64,000 nt of DNA from Fulvia fulva (Eukaryota > Ascomycota > Dothideomycetes > Mycosphaerellales > Mycosphaerellaceae): assembly GCF_020509005.1 (NCBI RefSeq), contig NC_063017.1, positions 1,612,001 to 1,676,000 of the forward strand. The letters run 5' to 3'. Positions 44,261-54,700 of this stretch are shown piece by piece. Numbering within the stretch: position 1 is the first letter of the stretch; each line of letters begins with the position of its first letter. Made by a program: the position numbers and the translations under genes. The notes below the pieces were generated by a model. The model did no database searches and had not been told where the DNA came from. It saw only the letters and a program-made list of their open reading frames with translations.

Positions 44261-47200
44261 CTACCTTGCCCGTAACCCTGGTGATGTCCTCCTCTCGATT
44301 CCCTTTCTCCCTTCTGTTTCCCCGGCTCTTCTCTCTCTCTCCCTCCTCTCTATCCACCTTTCCGTTTCTACTGCTAGGGAGAATTGCTCTAGGTAGTCCT
44401 CGTTAAGGATCCATCTTGTCACTCTCCTTATATCTTGTCTGTCCTGGATGATGGCCTGGTATTGCCTGTCTCTTGCCTTCGCCCTCCACTGGCTTCTCCC
44501 TTTTACCCACTTAGTACAGTTCAGCACCATGTGCTCCGGGTTTTGGGATAGGTAGCCACAGGGGCAACGTTTGGAATCGTATCCTGGGACTCTTCTTTGG
44601 TGCAAGTATGCTCTCAGCCCAATGTGCTCAGAGCGAATCTGGATAGCTATGCTTGCTTCCGCCCTCTTCAGGTCTTTATAGATAAGGTAGTTATACCTCC
44701 CGAAGGTCCTGGCCGCTGGTGGGGCTCCTGGCCTCACCGGTTTTTGGTTCCAACGCGTTTCCCATAGGTGACCTGCGATCCTTTCTGCTTGGCTTTGCTT
44801 CTTTTTCCCTTTGTCCCCTGTGTTAGCTTGCTCCCTCAGAGCTTCTCTCTGTTCAAGGGCTGCTAGGATTTCCTGTGATGTTTTTAGGTCTGCTTCCTTC
44901 TGTGGGATCATGTGTGGCCGGTTGGGTCTTCTCCTCCTCTCCCACTGGGTTCTTATCCTTTGAGTAGCTGCTTGGATGGTTCCCTGGGCTGGGTATGCTG
45001 ATGTCTTCTCTGCGTATTGACACCTCATGCCCTGGAGGTACTCCCTGATGGGGGCTGTACCTGATTCCATTTCCATTGTCCTGTGAGGGGTTGACTTGTA
45101 TGCCCCTAGTACTCTCTTTAGGCAGGCTGCCTGCGCTCTGTTGAGGGGGTCCTCAATTCTCTTCGGGATGTGTTTTTCCGCTGCCCAAATTGCTGCTCCA
45201 TATAGCATTGCGGGCTTGACAATGGCCTTGTACATGGTCTGGGCCTTTGTGAAGGTCGCCCCCCAGGTTGACGCAGTGAGTCTCTCGATTGATTGTCTGT
45301 TGGTGTCCGCTCTCGCATGCGCCTTCTTCACTTGTGGTCCCCAGCTGAGTTTCGGGTCTAGCCATATCCCAAGGACTCTGAGTTCCCTTGTAGGATGGGT
45401 CTCGAACCCCTGGATTTTTACTGGTGCTGCCAAGTTGTGTTTTGTCTTTGCCTTGCTAAAATGGATAAGTTGGTACTTGTCCGGTGCGAATTTTGCCCCA
45501 TGCTCTCTTGCCCACTTTTCGCATTGTCTATGTCTCTCCTCTAGGAGTGCGCAGTTTTCCTCTGTGGACCCCGACCACGCTAGGATATTTGTGTCATCCA
45601 CGAACCCCGATGCTGAGGTGTTTGCTGTTTCTAGGAGTGGGGTCAGGTCGGCCATAAAGAGGAGGAACAGAATTGGGGAGAGTGTAGAGCCCTGTGGGAT
45701 GCCCGTGTTCGCAATTGGGGTCTGCGGGGCTTTGAAGGACCCTAGGAGGATCTGGGTTGTTCTGTCCTTAAGGAATGACTGCACAAAGTGTACTATCCAG
45801 GCTGGGATGCTTTTCATTCTGAGGATGTGTAGGAGCCTTGCGTGGGACACATTGTCGAAAGCCCCTGATATGTCTAGTGAAAGCAGTGAGGCTACCTTGT
45901 TGTTGCCATAGTGCCAGATGTGTCTGATTTGCTCTGTGATCAGTTCGACTGCTGTGAGGGTAGATCTCTTTTGTCTCCCCCCCATTTGCGTTGCCGGGAG
46001 GAGGTTGTGTTCTTCTACTATTCCGGTGAGCCTTATAGCCACGACCTTCTCTAGGAGCTTCCCTAGTGTGTTCAGCAACGCAATTGGTCTGTATGACTTC
46101 AACTTGGTATAGTCTTCCTTTTGGGGTTTCCTTAGGACGCAAGTCAGTGATTGCCTAAAGGCCTTTGGGCAATACCCCTGCTTCATGCACTGGGTAAAGA
46201 TTGGCGCAAGCACTGGAGTGATAAGGCTGCTGCTAGCTTTTAGGTAACAGTTAGGGATCTTGTCTGGGCCTGGGGCTTTGTTGCCCTTCAGTTTCTTGAT
46301 AATGTTTCCGATCTCTATAGCAGACACTTGCCAGTTAGCCTCCCTTGGCGGAGGAATGTGTGTTCCTGGGATGTTGCTTAGGTCTGCCTCTACCTGAGTC
46401 CCGAAGAAGTGGTCTGCGAATGCTTTCGCTTTCCCTATCGGAGTGGTTTGCGTTTCCCCGTCTTGGTCCTGTATTGAGGGAAACTGGGGCGGGGAGTTTC
46501 GTTCCTCGTCTGGTTTCCTGGCCCATTCTGCTAGTCTCCAGATTTGTTCCGGGTGTTCTGTGATCATCCCTACAGTTGACCTCCACTCCTGCGTCTTGTC
46601 TCTTCTGATCTGCGCCTTCTTTGCTTTGCACGCGTTGTTATAGGCTTCCCAGTTTGCTTGGGTGCGTCGTTGCTCCCATCTCCTTCTTGCTCTCCTTGCC
46701 TCCTTGACTTTGGCTGTGCACTCTGGTGTCCAGTATGGCTTCTGGTATAGCGACCATCTCTTCTCAGGTATATGGGCCTGGGCTGCCCTTTGCATATCTT
46801 CTATCAGCTGCTCCACTGCTTGGTCAATCCCCTCCGTTGTGTGTATGTTGTCAATGTTCACCTGTTCTAGTTCGCCTTCTAGCCGCTGCTGTACTAGTGT
46901 CCACTCGGCCTGCTTCCAGCAGAGCCTCCTCTCAGGTTCCCTCTCCTCCTCAACTGTGAGTTGGATGTCGGTTTGGATTGGATAGTGGTCTGATGAGGAC
47001 TCTAGTTGGTCATTGACTGTGCAGCTTTCTACCCGTCGTGTTAAGGCGTGGGACATGAAGCATAGGTCTAGCGTGCTAGAACTGTTGTTTCTAGCCCAAG
47101 TTTCTGTTCCCTTTGGCGTGATCAAGTCCATTTGGGCTGTTTCCATCTGACCAATGAGCCTCCCTGCTAAGAAGTGGTGTGCTGGGGTGAAGTCCGATCC

Positions 47201-47662
47201 CCACTTTGGGTGATGGAGGTTGAAATCTCCTATCACGATGTTGTGGTTTTGTTGGTCCATTGCTTCCGGGAGCCTTCCTAGCGTGTGTAGTTGTGTGCTG
47301 CTTCTGGACTCTGGAGGTGGGTTGTATACGCTATGGATCAGGACTTGGCCTTGAGTTGTTTTGAGCTGCACTGTGGTGATATCCCTGTCGGTTCTCGGCC
47401 AGGCCTGCCAGTCCTCTGCTAGTACCTTCTTACTGACATAGATACAAGTTCGTGGGACTCCCTCGGTTCTGTTTATTACTACGTGGTATCTCGGGTCTCG
47501 CACAGTTGATGGAATCCTAGAGTGTGGGTTGATCCATGGTTCCTGTATTGCTATAATGTGGTGTTCCTCCGGGTCTAAGGCTTGTAGAAAGCTCCTTTGG
47601 ACCTTGTCTTTGCTTCTGTTCACATTATACTGAATGATTGATAGTCTGTTAGTGTGAGGCAT
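44261..47662 (-). CDS. LINE ORF2: endonuclease-reverse transcriptase
   Basis: 1133 residues from ATG 47662. N-terminal apurinic-like endonuclease (SIIQYNVNRSKDKV at 8-21, AIQEPWINP, GDFN near 145, SSDHYPI near 222), which nicks target DNA. RT core about 500-770 with SYRPIALLNTLGKLLEK, LSLDISGAFDNV, GIPQGSTLSPILF and FVDD at 687-690. A C-terminal Cys/His motif CPCGYLSQNPEHMVLNC near 1029-1045. I find no RNase H (no TDGS-type block), unlike many Tad-clade elements. The start codon overlaps the ORF1 stop as TGATG, suggesting termination-reinitiation. It looks functional. Confidence 0.9.
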   Translation of the reverse strand: MPHTNRLSIIQYNVNRSKDKVQRSFLQALDPEEHHIIAIQEPWINPHSRIPSTVRDPRYHVVINRTEGVPRTCIYVSKKVLAEDWQAWPRTDRDITTVQLKTTQGQVLIHSVYNPPPESRSSTQLHTLGRLPEAMDQQNHNIVIGDFNLHHPKWGSDFTPAHHFLAGRLIGQMETAQMDLITPKGTETWARNNSSSTLDLCFMSHALTRRVESCTVNDQLESSSDHYPIQTDIQLTVEEEREPERRLCWKQAEWTLVQQRLEGELEQVNIDNIHTTEGIDQAVEQLIEDMQRAAQAHIPEKRWSLYQKPYWTPECTAKVKEARRARRRWEQRRTQANWEAYNNACKAKKAQIRRDKTQEWRSTVGMITEHPEQIWRLAEWARKPDEERNSPPQFPSIQDQDGETQTTPIGKAKAFADHFFGTQVEADLSNIPGTHIPPPREANWQVSAIEIGNIIKKLKGNKAPGPDKIPNCYLKASSSLITPVLAPIFTQCMKQGYCPKAFRQSLTCVLRKPQKEDYTKLKSYRPIALLNTLGKLLEKVVAIRLTGIVEEHNLLPATQMGGRQKRSTLTAVELITEQIRHIWHYGNNKVASLLSLDISGAFDNVSHARLLHILRMKSIPAWIVHFVQSFLKDRTTQILLGSFKAPQTPIANTGIPQGSTLSPILFLLFMADLTPLLETANTSASGFVDDTNILAWSGSTEENCALLEERHRQCEKWAREHGAKFAPDKYQLIHFSKAKTKHNLAAPVKIQGFETHPTRELRVLGIWLDPKLSWGPQVKKAHARADTNRQSIERLTASTWGATFTKAQTMYKAIVKPAMLYGAAIWAAEKHIPKRIEDPLNRAQAACLKRVLGAYKSTPHRTMEMESGTAPIREYLQGMRCQYAEKTSAYPAQGTIQAATQRIRTQWERRRRPNRPHMIPQKEADLKTSQEILAALEQREALREQANTGDKGKKKQSQAERIAGHLWETRWNQKPVRPGAPPAARTFGRYNYLIYKDLKRAEASIAIQIRSEHIGLRAYLHQRRVPGYDSKRCPCGYLSQNPEHMVLNCTKWVKGRSQWRAKARDRQYQAIIQDRQDIRRVTRWILNEDYLEQFSLAVETERWIERRERERRAGETEGRKGIERRTSPGLRAR

Positions 47663-47889
47663 CAGGACATGTTTGTGTCTGGGTCCGTTTGGTCTTGCTG
47701 TTGGTCTTGCTGTTGGTTTTCCCGTCCCTCCTCCTGTTCTTCCCTTTGGGGTTGGCTCCCTATCATTTGGTTGATTCTCATTTGTCCATTGCTCTGCGCT
47801 GCCTTGTACAAGAACGTTGGTCTCCCTATTGCTGGCACTATTTGTGGCTCCTCTTGTGGCCGGGCAAGGAAGGAATCGTATTTAGCAAG
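47662..47889 (-). pseudogene. C-terminal remnant of LINE ORF1
   Basis: 75 codons ending TGA at 47664-47662, sharing its A with the ORF2 ATG. The peptide is Gln/Glu-rich at its end (GRENQQQDQQQDQTDPDTN). An in-frame TAG at 47892-47890 closes the frame upstream, and there is no ATG near the start. The CCHC knuckles seen in ORF1 of the RIP-mutated sister are absent, so most of ORF1 is missing. Confidence 0.7.
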
Positions 47890-48942
47890 CTAGCTACGAG
47901 ATAAGGTGACAAGTCTTAACCGCGCTTTCCCACTCATCTAGCACCACCGTGTAGCCTCGTCTCGAGAGGTTAGCCCGGAGCAAAAGCTTCCCTCTACGCC
48001 CTCCCTCCCTGTTTGCTCCTTAAGCCAATATCCACCTCCATAGGCCTAAGCCCTTTAGTGCTCTCTATTGACCGACATGCGCATCCGTCCTCTCGGGCTG
48101 TACAGACAGTGTCAGCCGTCGCTGCCAGTGTACACCACGCCCCAGGTTTTGACGCCCTTCGCGTTACCGCAGCCTATCTCTAGAAAGCGGCCGTCCATGC
48201 CTCGCAGGTTTGCTCGGGGCACACACCACGCCGGGCAGCGTACTCCTTGCGTTTCCACCTACTAACCAATATGAAGTTCCTTATCACCCTGCCCTCGATC
48301 CTCCCCGATCACAGAACTAATCCACTTGCATTGTACGTCTTTTCCCCGTCCTAACAGTCGTCTTTTCCTTGCTCAGGCTATCGTCTTTTCCTCGTCGCAA
48401 TCTACCATGTCAGACTAGGTGCGTTGTGTAGCGGGACAGGCAGTGCCTCAGGCAAAACCCTCGTTCCCATACCGGGTGTTTAACAGGCCCTTACAGGCTT
48501 CGTCGCGTGTCCACCTACCCACCGCATTGCCCGCTGGCAAACACCAGATTGTTTCGTAGTCCGCTCGACGCCGTTGCATAGTCCGCTCAGTTGTTGTTCT
48601 GTAGTCCGCTCGTCCAATGTTCGTCGCTTAGCCCGCTCGGTTTGCGGTCTCCGGAGGTGAAAATTCTGCACTCATACCAGAGGTGTCCTGTCGAGCGTAT
48701 AGGCCACGGTTCCGCGCCCTTCTTACACGTAGAAAGAAGAGGGACTCGCTCCCGACACGAGTACACGCTCGTCGGATGGTTTTCATACCCGTTTTGCTGG
48801 TAGTCCTCTGTTCGCCGCGGCTTCGCCTACGCTACGCGCCCGTCGCGCCCACGACGCTCCAGCGTGAGAATACTTGGCTCTCTCGTAGCTAGACGAGAGG
48901 TTCGTAGCCGACACCACGTACAGGTGATTCTCGTCGTCGACC
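47890..48942 (-). other. 5' segment of the recent LINE with iterated motifs
   Basis: Unmutated, CpG-rich, no recognisable protein. Plus-strand motif TAGYCCGCTCR occurs at 48557, 48579, 48602 and 48629 (spacing 22, 23, 27), and CGTCTTTTCC at 48336, 48359 and 48382 (spacing 23). It may be the element's promoter and 5' UTR or a fused foreign transcript. The unit at 48629-48641 (TAGCCCGCTCGGT) equals part of the Fot1/pogo terminal repeat. Confidence 0.6.
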
Positions 48943-48957
48943 TCACAACTTATATAG

Positions 48958-50567
48958 TATACGGCCGCGTACGTATACGGTATTAATAGACGATCAAGAA
49001 GCTATTCTTATAACCTACTTAAGGAGGTGTAATAAGATAGGCGTATCCGCGCGACTCCGGATAGTCTAGACTAGCGCAAATTCGATCCTTAAGCAATACT
49101 ATACTAGACCTAGTTCTTATATGACTTCGAGGCCTTTAGAAGGTAAGTAATAAAGCTAATAGCTAGTATAAGCGGCTTCGAGAAGTATAGTATCTACCTT
49201 ATCGATCCGGAGCTAATATTAGCTTATATAAGGTAAGACCTAGCTACTCTTCGATCGAATAAACGAGTCTTAACACCGGAGCCGATTATTAACAATAAGT
49301 AGCTTCTAATAATAGTAAGGACCTTCGGTCGATATACTACTACGCTTATAGCTGATCTATTAATAGATAAGTCTCTTAAGTAGCGACTAGAGCTACTCTT
49401 CCGTAGAGCCTAGATTACTATCGTTAAGGGCGCCGAAGTAGTAGCTAAATTAAACAATACTACGGTCCGCTAGGACGCTCGTAATAGTCGTAATACTTAG
49501 AAGAGACAACACCTTTAGCGTAGAGGTGTTATAAAGGCTATTAAGGTAAGAGCTACTATATAAGAACGTTAAGAGAATATAGTAAAGTAGCTTAAAACCT
49601 AGCTAGTACGTATAAGAATAGGTGAATTAAGACACCGGATAAGTAAGATTATAAGCTATATTAAGGGGATATATACTAGACCGGCTTATCTAGTAGAGAG
49701 ACGGAAGATTATACTAATATAGCTTGCCTATATAGACGATATAGCCAATAGATAGTTAAATACACCTCATTAATATCGTTAAGGTGTCTAATATTACTAG
49801 GTTATCTAATATCCGCTTCGCGGGTATATAGGGACCGATACGGCTACCCCTATATACCCCCGCTACGTAATTAACCGTTAAAGGTTAACGAGATTCGACG
49901 CGTAAATTTCAGGGTCTAAAGGGGCCCTCAGCTCGTCAATACTAGCTATAACTAGAAAACGATATAATAAGGAAGTTAAGGGCGCGCTATAGATAACTTA
50001 TATCTATATTATAGATCGCCTTAGTAATAGTTAGATATAATTTCACTTTCTATAGTATACGAGCTATAGTTATAAAGGATATATCTAGCTATACTATACT
50101 ACCTCCTACGATACTAAACTAAGTATTGTCCGAGAGGGCCTTCGAGTAGATAGCGTCTATAATCTCGAGGTACTTCTTAGTACTTAAAGTCTCGTAGATA
50201 GTACGCTTAATAACCTCGGTACGGTTCTTATCTCTAGTAGTATTAGTAAAGCTTAGATAGCCACGGTTAGTTATCTCCTAGATAAATAGAGTATTAATAT
50301 ACGAGTTAAAGCCGCGGGTCGTAATAGTATATACCTCGTATAGGTTAGGCTTAACGTTAGTAATACGTATCTTCTAGAAGTCGGTAACTAATTTAAAGCT
50401 ATAATCTAAGATATTACTAGTAGCGTTTATATCTAGGTAGGTATAAAGCGGCGTCTATAAGTAGTTTATACGTATATAGAACTAGGCTAGGTTTAGTAGT
50501 ATATACTACTTACGGTCCTTAGCCTTCTTACTCTTAATAGCCTTAGCTTATATAGTATAAAGGCGTA
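48958..50567. other. RIP-mutated relics: pogo-like plus frame and an unidentified minus frame
   Basis: Plus strand to about 49790: fragments of a degenerate frame interrupted by the LINE (candidate CENP-B/pogo type). Minus strand about 50560-49900: a better-kept frame (DINATSNILDYSFKLVTDF, TTRGFNSYINTLFI, SKKYLEIIDAIYSKALSD-like) that I cannot assign and that seems to continue at 57835-58024. A GC-rich 49815-49865 stretch has no assignment. Confidence 0.4.
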
Positions 50568-50569
50568 TA

Positions 50570-51702
50570 ACGTACTTTACTACCGAGCGGGCTATACTAC
50601 CGAGCGGGCTACTTTTACTAAGAACTATACTACTTCTATAGATATAGCTATATAACTACTATTATAGCCTATATTGTCTTTAAACGAGGCCAAACTAACC
50701 TTAGCTATCTAGGCTACGAAACGCGACGTAATAATTACGAATCGACTTACTATAAAGGTATACGACGCGTCTCGAACTATACTAGGGTATCGATTGAATA
50801 GACGACCTCCTCGGGGTGACTACGAGCCTAATTCGAAGAAGCTTATAGAGCTAGAAGAGAGGGTGATACTTAGGTATATACTCGAGCTAGATCTTAGAGG
50901 TTTCCCGCTATTAAAGGCTAGTATACGAGCAATAGCCGATTTATTACTATAAGAGAAGGGTCTTAAGCCCGCTAGTCTTAATTAGATAGACGGGTTTATT
51001 AGGCGGCATCGTGAGCTAAAGGTTCGTATAACACGTAGATACGATCGTTAGCGAGCCCTAATAGAAGATCTAGACGTTATCGAGAAGTAGTTCTTACTTA
51101 TACGTAATATAAAGGAGAGGTATAGTATCCTTAACTAGGACACCTATAACTTCGATAAGATAGGGTTAATAATAGGTATAATTACGTCTTAGAGCGTGGT
51201 TACGGGTTTAGAAAGGCGTAGTAGAAAGAGGAAGGTCGTTTAATAGAGTAATAGAGAGGGAGTAGAGAGATAGCGTATTAGATAGCTCTTATACGAAGCA
51301 AGATTAGTAAGCTACGTAAGTCTAACGAGGCCCTTATATAGCGGAAAGTACGAAAGCGTAAGTACATTTAGTCTAGAGGGTCTCTAACCTTCAATAAGGC
51401 GTCGTAATTAATACTTCTAGAGGATACTAGGAGGTAGGAAGTAAGTAGAGAGTCGCTAGATAGTGTTTAGCTAGTACTAAGGCTACGACGCTATAAGCGA
51501 TATAGCGAGTCGGGGCATAACGTACGCACCTACTAAGTAGACTCGCTAGATAGCAAAGAATCTAAAGAGGAATTGTCCTCCTAGTAACGATTCTATAGGA
51601 TGTCGTCGTGTTAAGATACCGTCGTAATTAAAGTAGAAGTAGTCTAGTTCTTAGTAAAAGTAGCCCGCTCGGTAGTATAGCCCGCTCGGTAGTAAAGTAT
51701 AT
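50570..51702 (+). mobile_element. Non-autonomous Fot1/pogo-type DNA transposon, copy B
   Basis: 1133 bp, exactly the length of copy A, with the same internal deletion, the same double 17-bp units in both ends and TA at 50568-50569 and 51703-51704. More heavily RIP-mutated than copy A. Equal length and shared deletion show one deleted master, mobilised in trans. Confidence 0.82.
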
Positions 51703-51775
51703 TAATAGTTATAAGAGAAGGAGACCTTACCGCAGAAGCTTTTTTTATCGATCTCTACGCCAAAACAAGACACAT
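51703..51775. other. Short spacer before the LINE relic
   Basis: Starts with tattaatagttata (51700-51713), which recurs right after the LINE fragment tail at 57821-57834; a candidate 14-bp duplication enclosing both LINE copies. Confidence 0.4.
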
Positions 51776-54700
51776 TCGAAAGCTCTTATTAAGGCTATTC
51801 TAACGATATATAAAGCAGGCTACTGCCCCTAGGACTAAGAGAGTTCTACCTCATTTAATCTAGACAGCTTAAAGCTCTCTTCACCCTGTTTCTCTAGCTC
51901 TAAACGCCGCGGAGGTGCCTAGCTACATTAGGCAACTCCTAGGCAATAGTAGCCTAGGCTACGGTACTAACGGCGTCTAAGGCCCTATAGGCGAAGCCCC
52001 CCTAAGACAACTAGTAGCAACTTATAGAGGACGTAAAAAGTATAGAAACTAACGATTAGCTCCCTTACCGGTCTCTATAGGTAATGATCACTTAGCTACG
52101 TACGGCGCTTATACTATCGTATTACCGAGGTTAATAAGAAATAAGGACGACGTCCTAGGCGATTAGCAAGGCCACCCGGAATCAACACCCCTATAGCTAG
52201 GTATCGGTCGCGGTATCGATACTAGGCCCCCGCCTAACGTACGATATAGTTACAATCCGTATTATAGTAAAGGAAGACTAGGCCGAAGTTACGAAGCTAT
52301 CGAATAAGGAGCTTACCTAACGAATTAACTAACTAGGGGTAGTCGTAGTGAACTAATAGTCTAACGGTACTCTATAGATCTATACTAGCTCTACTACTAC
52401 TAGGAGGCACCTAGAGGTATAGCTATAGTAGGCATCTAAGGTTACGGTATTAGCGAAGGTCTTAACGAAACAATTTACGATCCTAGTCTACGACATACCT
52501 AAGGAGTTTGACCTAACTAACTAGGGTCACCTACGCGGTCTCTAAGAGGACAACCCGGTCACTCTTAACTCTCTAATCCAGAAGGCGACTTGGCTCTATA
52601 GGAAATAGCTAGAAGGTAAGAAGGCCTCGGCGCTAATAGTATAGCTATAAGACGCGAAAGCGGCGGATCTAGCGATAGAACAAGGCCTAGTCTAGCAATA
52701 TAGCCTTAAGATAGTAGAAAAGCACTCCTTATCCTTTCGTGTCCTCTAATGCTTTGAATACTAATAGTATAGACACCAAACCTATACGTATATAAACAAG
52801 TAGGCCTACTCGAACTATATAGGAGACTATATATCTAGGGACTATATATCGACTACGAGACGGTACGCGAACTGTCCGGGGTACTACCTATCGTATAGTA
52901 CGGAATGCCTATAGCGGAAACTAGCGAAAAACAAGGCAATCATAAACAGAACCGTCGCCCTAAGATTCTACGGCGACCGTAAGGCTAGCCTATACCGGAA
53001 CTAACTAGCGGCGGTCGGGTATAAGCGCCCTAGGGCCGAGAACGATATAAAGGATGCGTAACCTAGGGCGTACGGGAGGCCACGTGCTCTACTAGCTACG
53101 GCGAGGGAATCTAACTAGGCCCGGCTCCCCTTTAGTATATAGCCGATAGGCGTAGACTAGGACGTATAGGGTAGTAGGACATAGGACGATATAGAGGAAA
53201 TGATTGTCGATACCGATAACTAGCCTCGATACGCTTAGCATCATCTAGTATAACGTCAACTATAGCAAGGATATAGTCTAGAACTATTTCCTATACGAGG
53301 CGGACCCGCGCGTCCACTACGTCCTTATAATCCAGGAGCTATAGATTAACCCGTACTATAAGAGACTAACGACCTACAAGTCACTAGGCTATACGACATG
53401 CCTACGAGGCGACGGCAGACCCCGTACGTGCTTCTATGTTAGTAAGGACATACTAGAATCCGACTAGGAGGTAGTGTACTACGTAGACGAAGAAGGCGGG
53501 GGCGATATTACCTCCCTCTACGTAGGTAGTACCTAGATACACAACCTATATATACAACCGCTAGCCTCGAGGTCTAGCCGCGACCTAGGGGTCTGTAGAC
53601 ACCTAGACAGTACGCTTAAGAGACAAGGGTACTACATCGTAGTAGGAGACTTTAATATATACCACCCTTCCTAGTAAAGCCTTATATAGCCGCACCCTAT
53701 AGCCGACGAAGTACTCGACTTAATAGCGAGCAACGTAATTGCCCTTAATACCCCGAAGGACCTAGGTACCTAGAAGAGAGGGGGACTCTAAGGCACGATC
53801 GACCTCTCCTAGATCTTAGATAGCTACTACTATACGGTAACCTACTATAGGATCGAATATAAACTCGAGGCGTCGTTAGACTATATACTAGTTAGGACCT
53901 CTATTACGATATAGATAAAACGTATACTAGCGAGAACCCCTAAGCTAAACTAGGGAAAGGCCTACTAGGCTAATATCTAGGCGTACCTCGATAACTCCGA
54001 GAGGCTAGTCTAGATTACGTAGTAGCAATATAATAGTAAAGACGAGATAGACGAGGCAGTCTAAGGGTTAATAGACGAAATAAGAAAAGCGACCTTACTT
54101 TACGTTACGCTTACCTAACTAACGATATAGTCTAAACTATACTAGACGCCGAAGTATACTACGGTAGTAAGAGAAGTAAGGAGAGCCCGCCGGGTATAGA
54201 CGAGTAGCTATAGCGAGGAGGCCTAGAACGTATATAGGGAGGTATACTAATAGAAGAAAGCTATAATACGGAGGGAGAAAGTAGTCGGCTAGAGGGCTAT
54301 AGTAGAAGAAATCGCCGGCAAGCTAGCGAGGATATAGAAGCTAGCGAAATGGGCCCGATAGGACCCTATATAGGGCCCCTCCTTCTCTATCCTAGCGCTA
54401 TAATCGCCTAGTAGCCCGGTTAGCGACCCCGAGGCTAAGGCGCGTCTACTAGCTAGTAAGTTCTTCCCGCCCCTAGTCGAGGCTAATCTAAGCGATATAA
54501 ACAGCTCTACTCCCCTAGCCCCTAGTATTACGGTCCGATAGGAGGTGTCCGAGGGAGAAGTTGCCGCTATACTTAGGAAGTTACCGGCGAAGAAAGCCCC
54601 GGGGCCGGATAGGATCCTAAACGAGCTACTAAAGAAGTGTAGAGATCAACTAGCCCTAGTAGTTATAGCGATGTTTAACGCCTGCCTATAGACCGGATAC

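Larger units (their letters stand above)
44062..48942 (-). mobile_element. Recent LINE (Tad/I-like) with intact ORF2 and unusual 5' segment
   Basis: 4881 bp flanked by the exact 15-bp duplication tcacaacttatatag (44047-44061, 48943-48957) in RIP-mutated DNA; the insertion itself is free of RIP. From the right: about 1.05 kb of 5' sequence with two families of short iterated motifs, a 75-codon ORF1 C-terminal remnant, ORF2, about 200 bp 3' UTR and a (ATCT)n tail. Confidence 0.9.
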
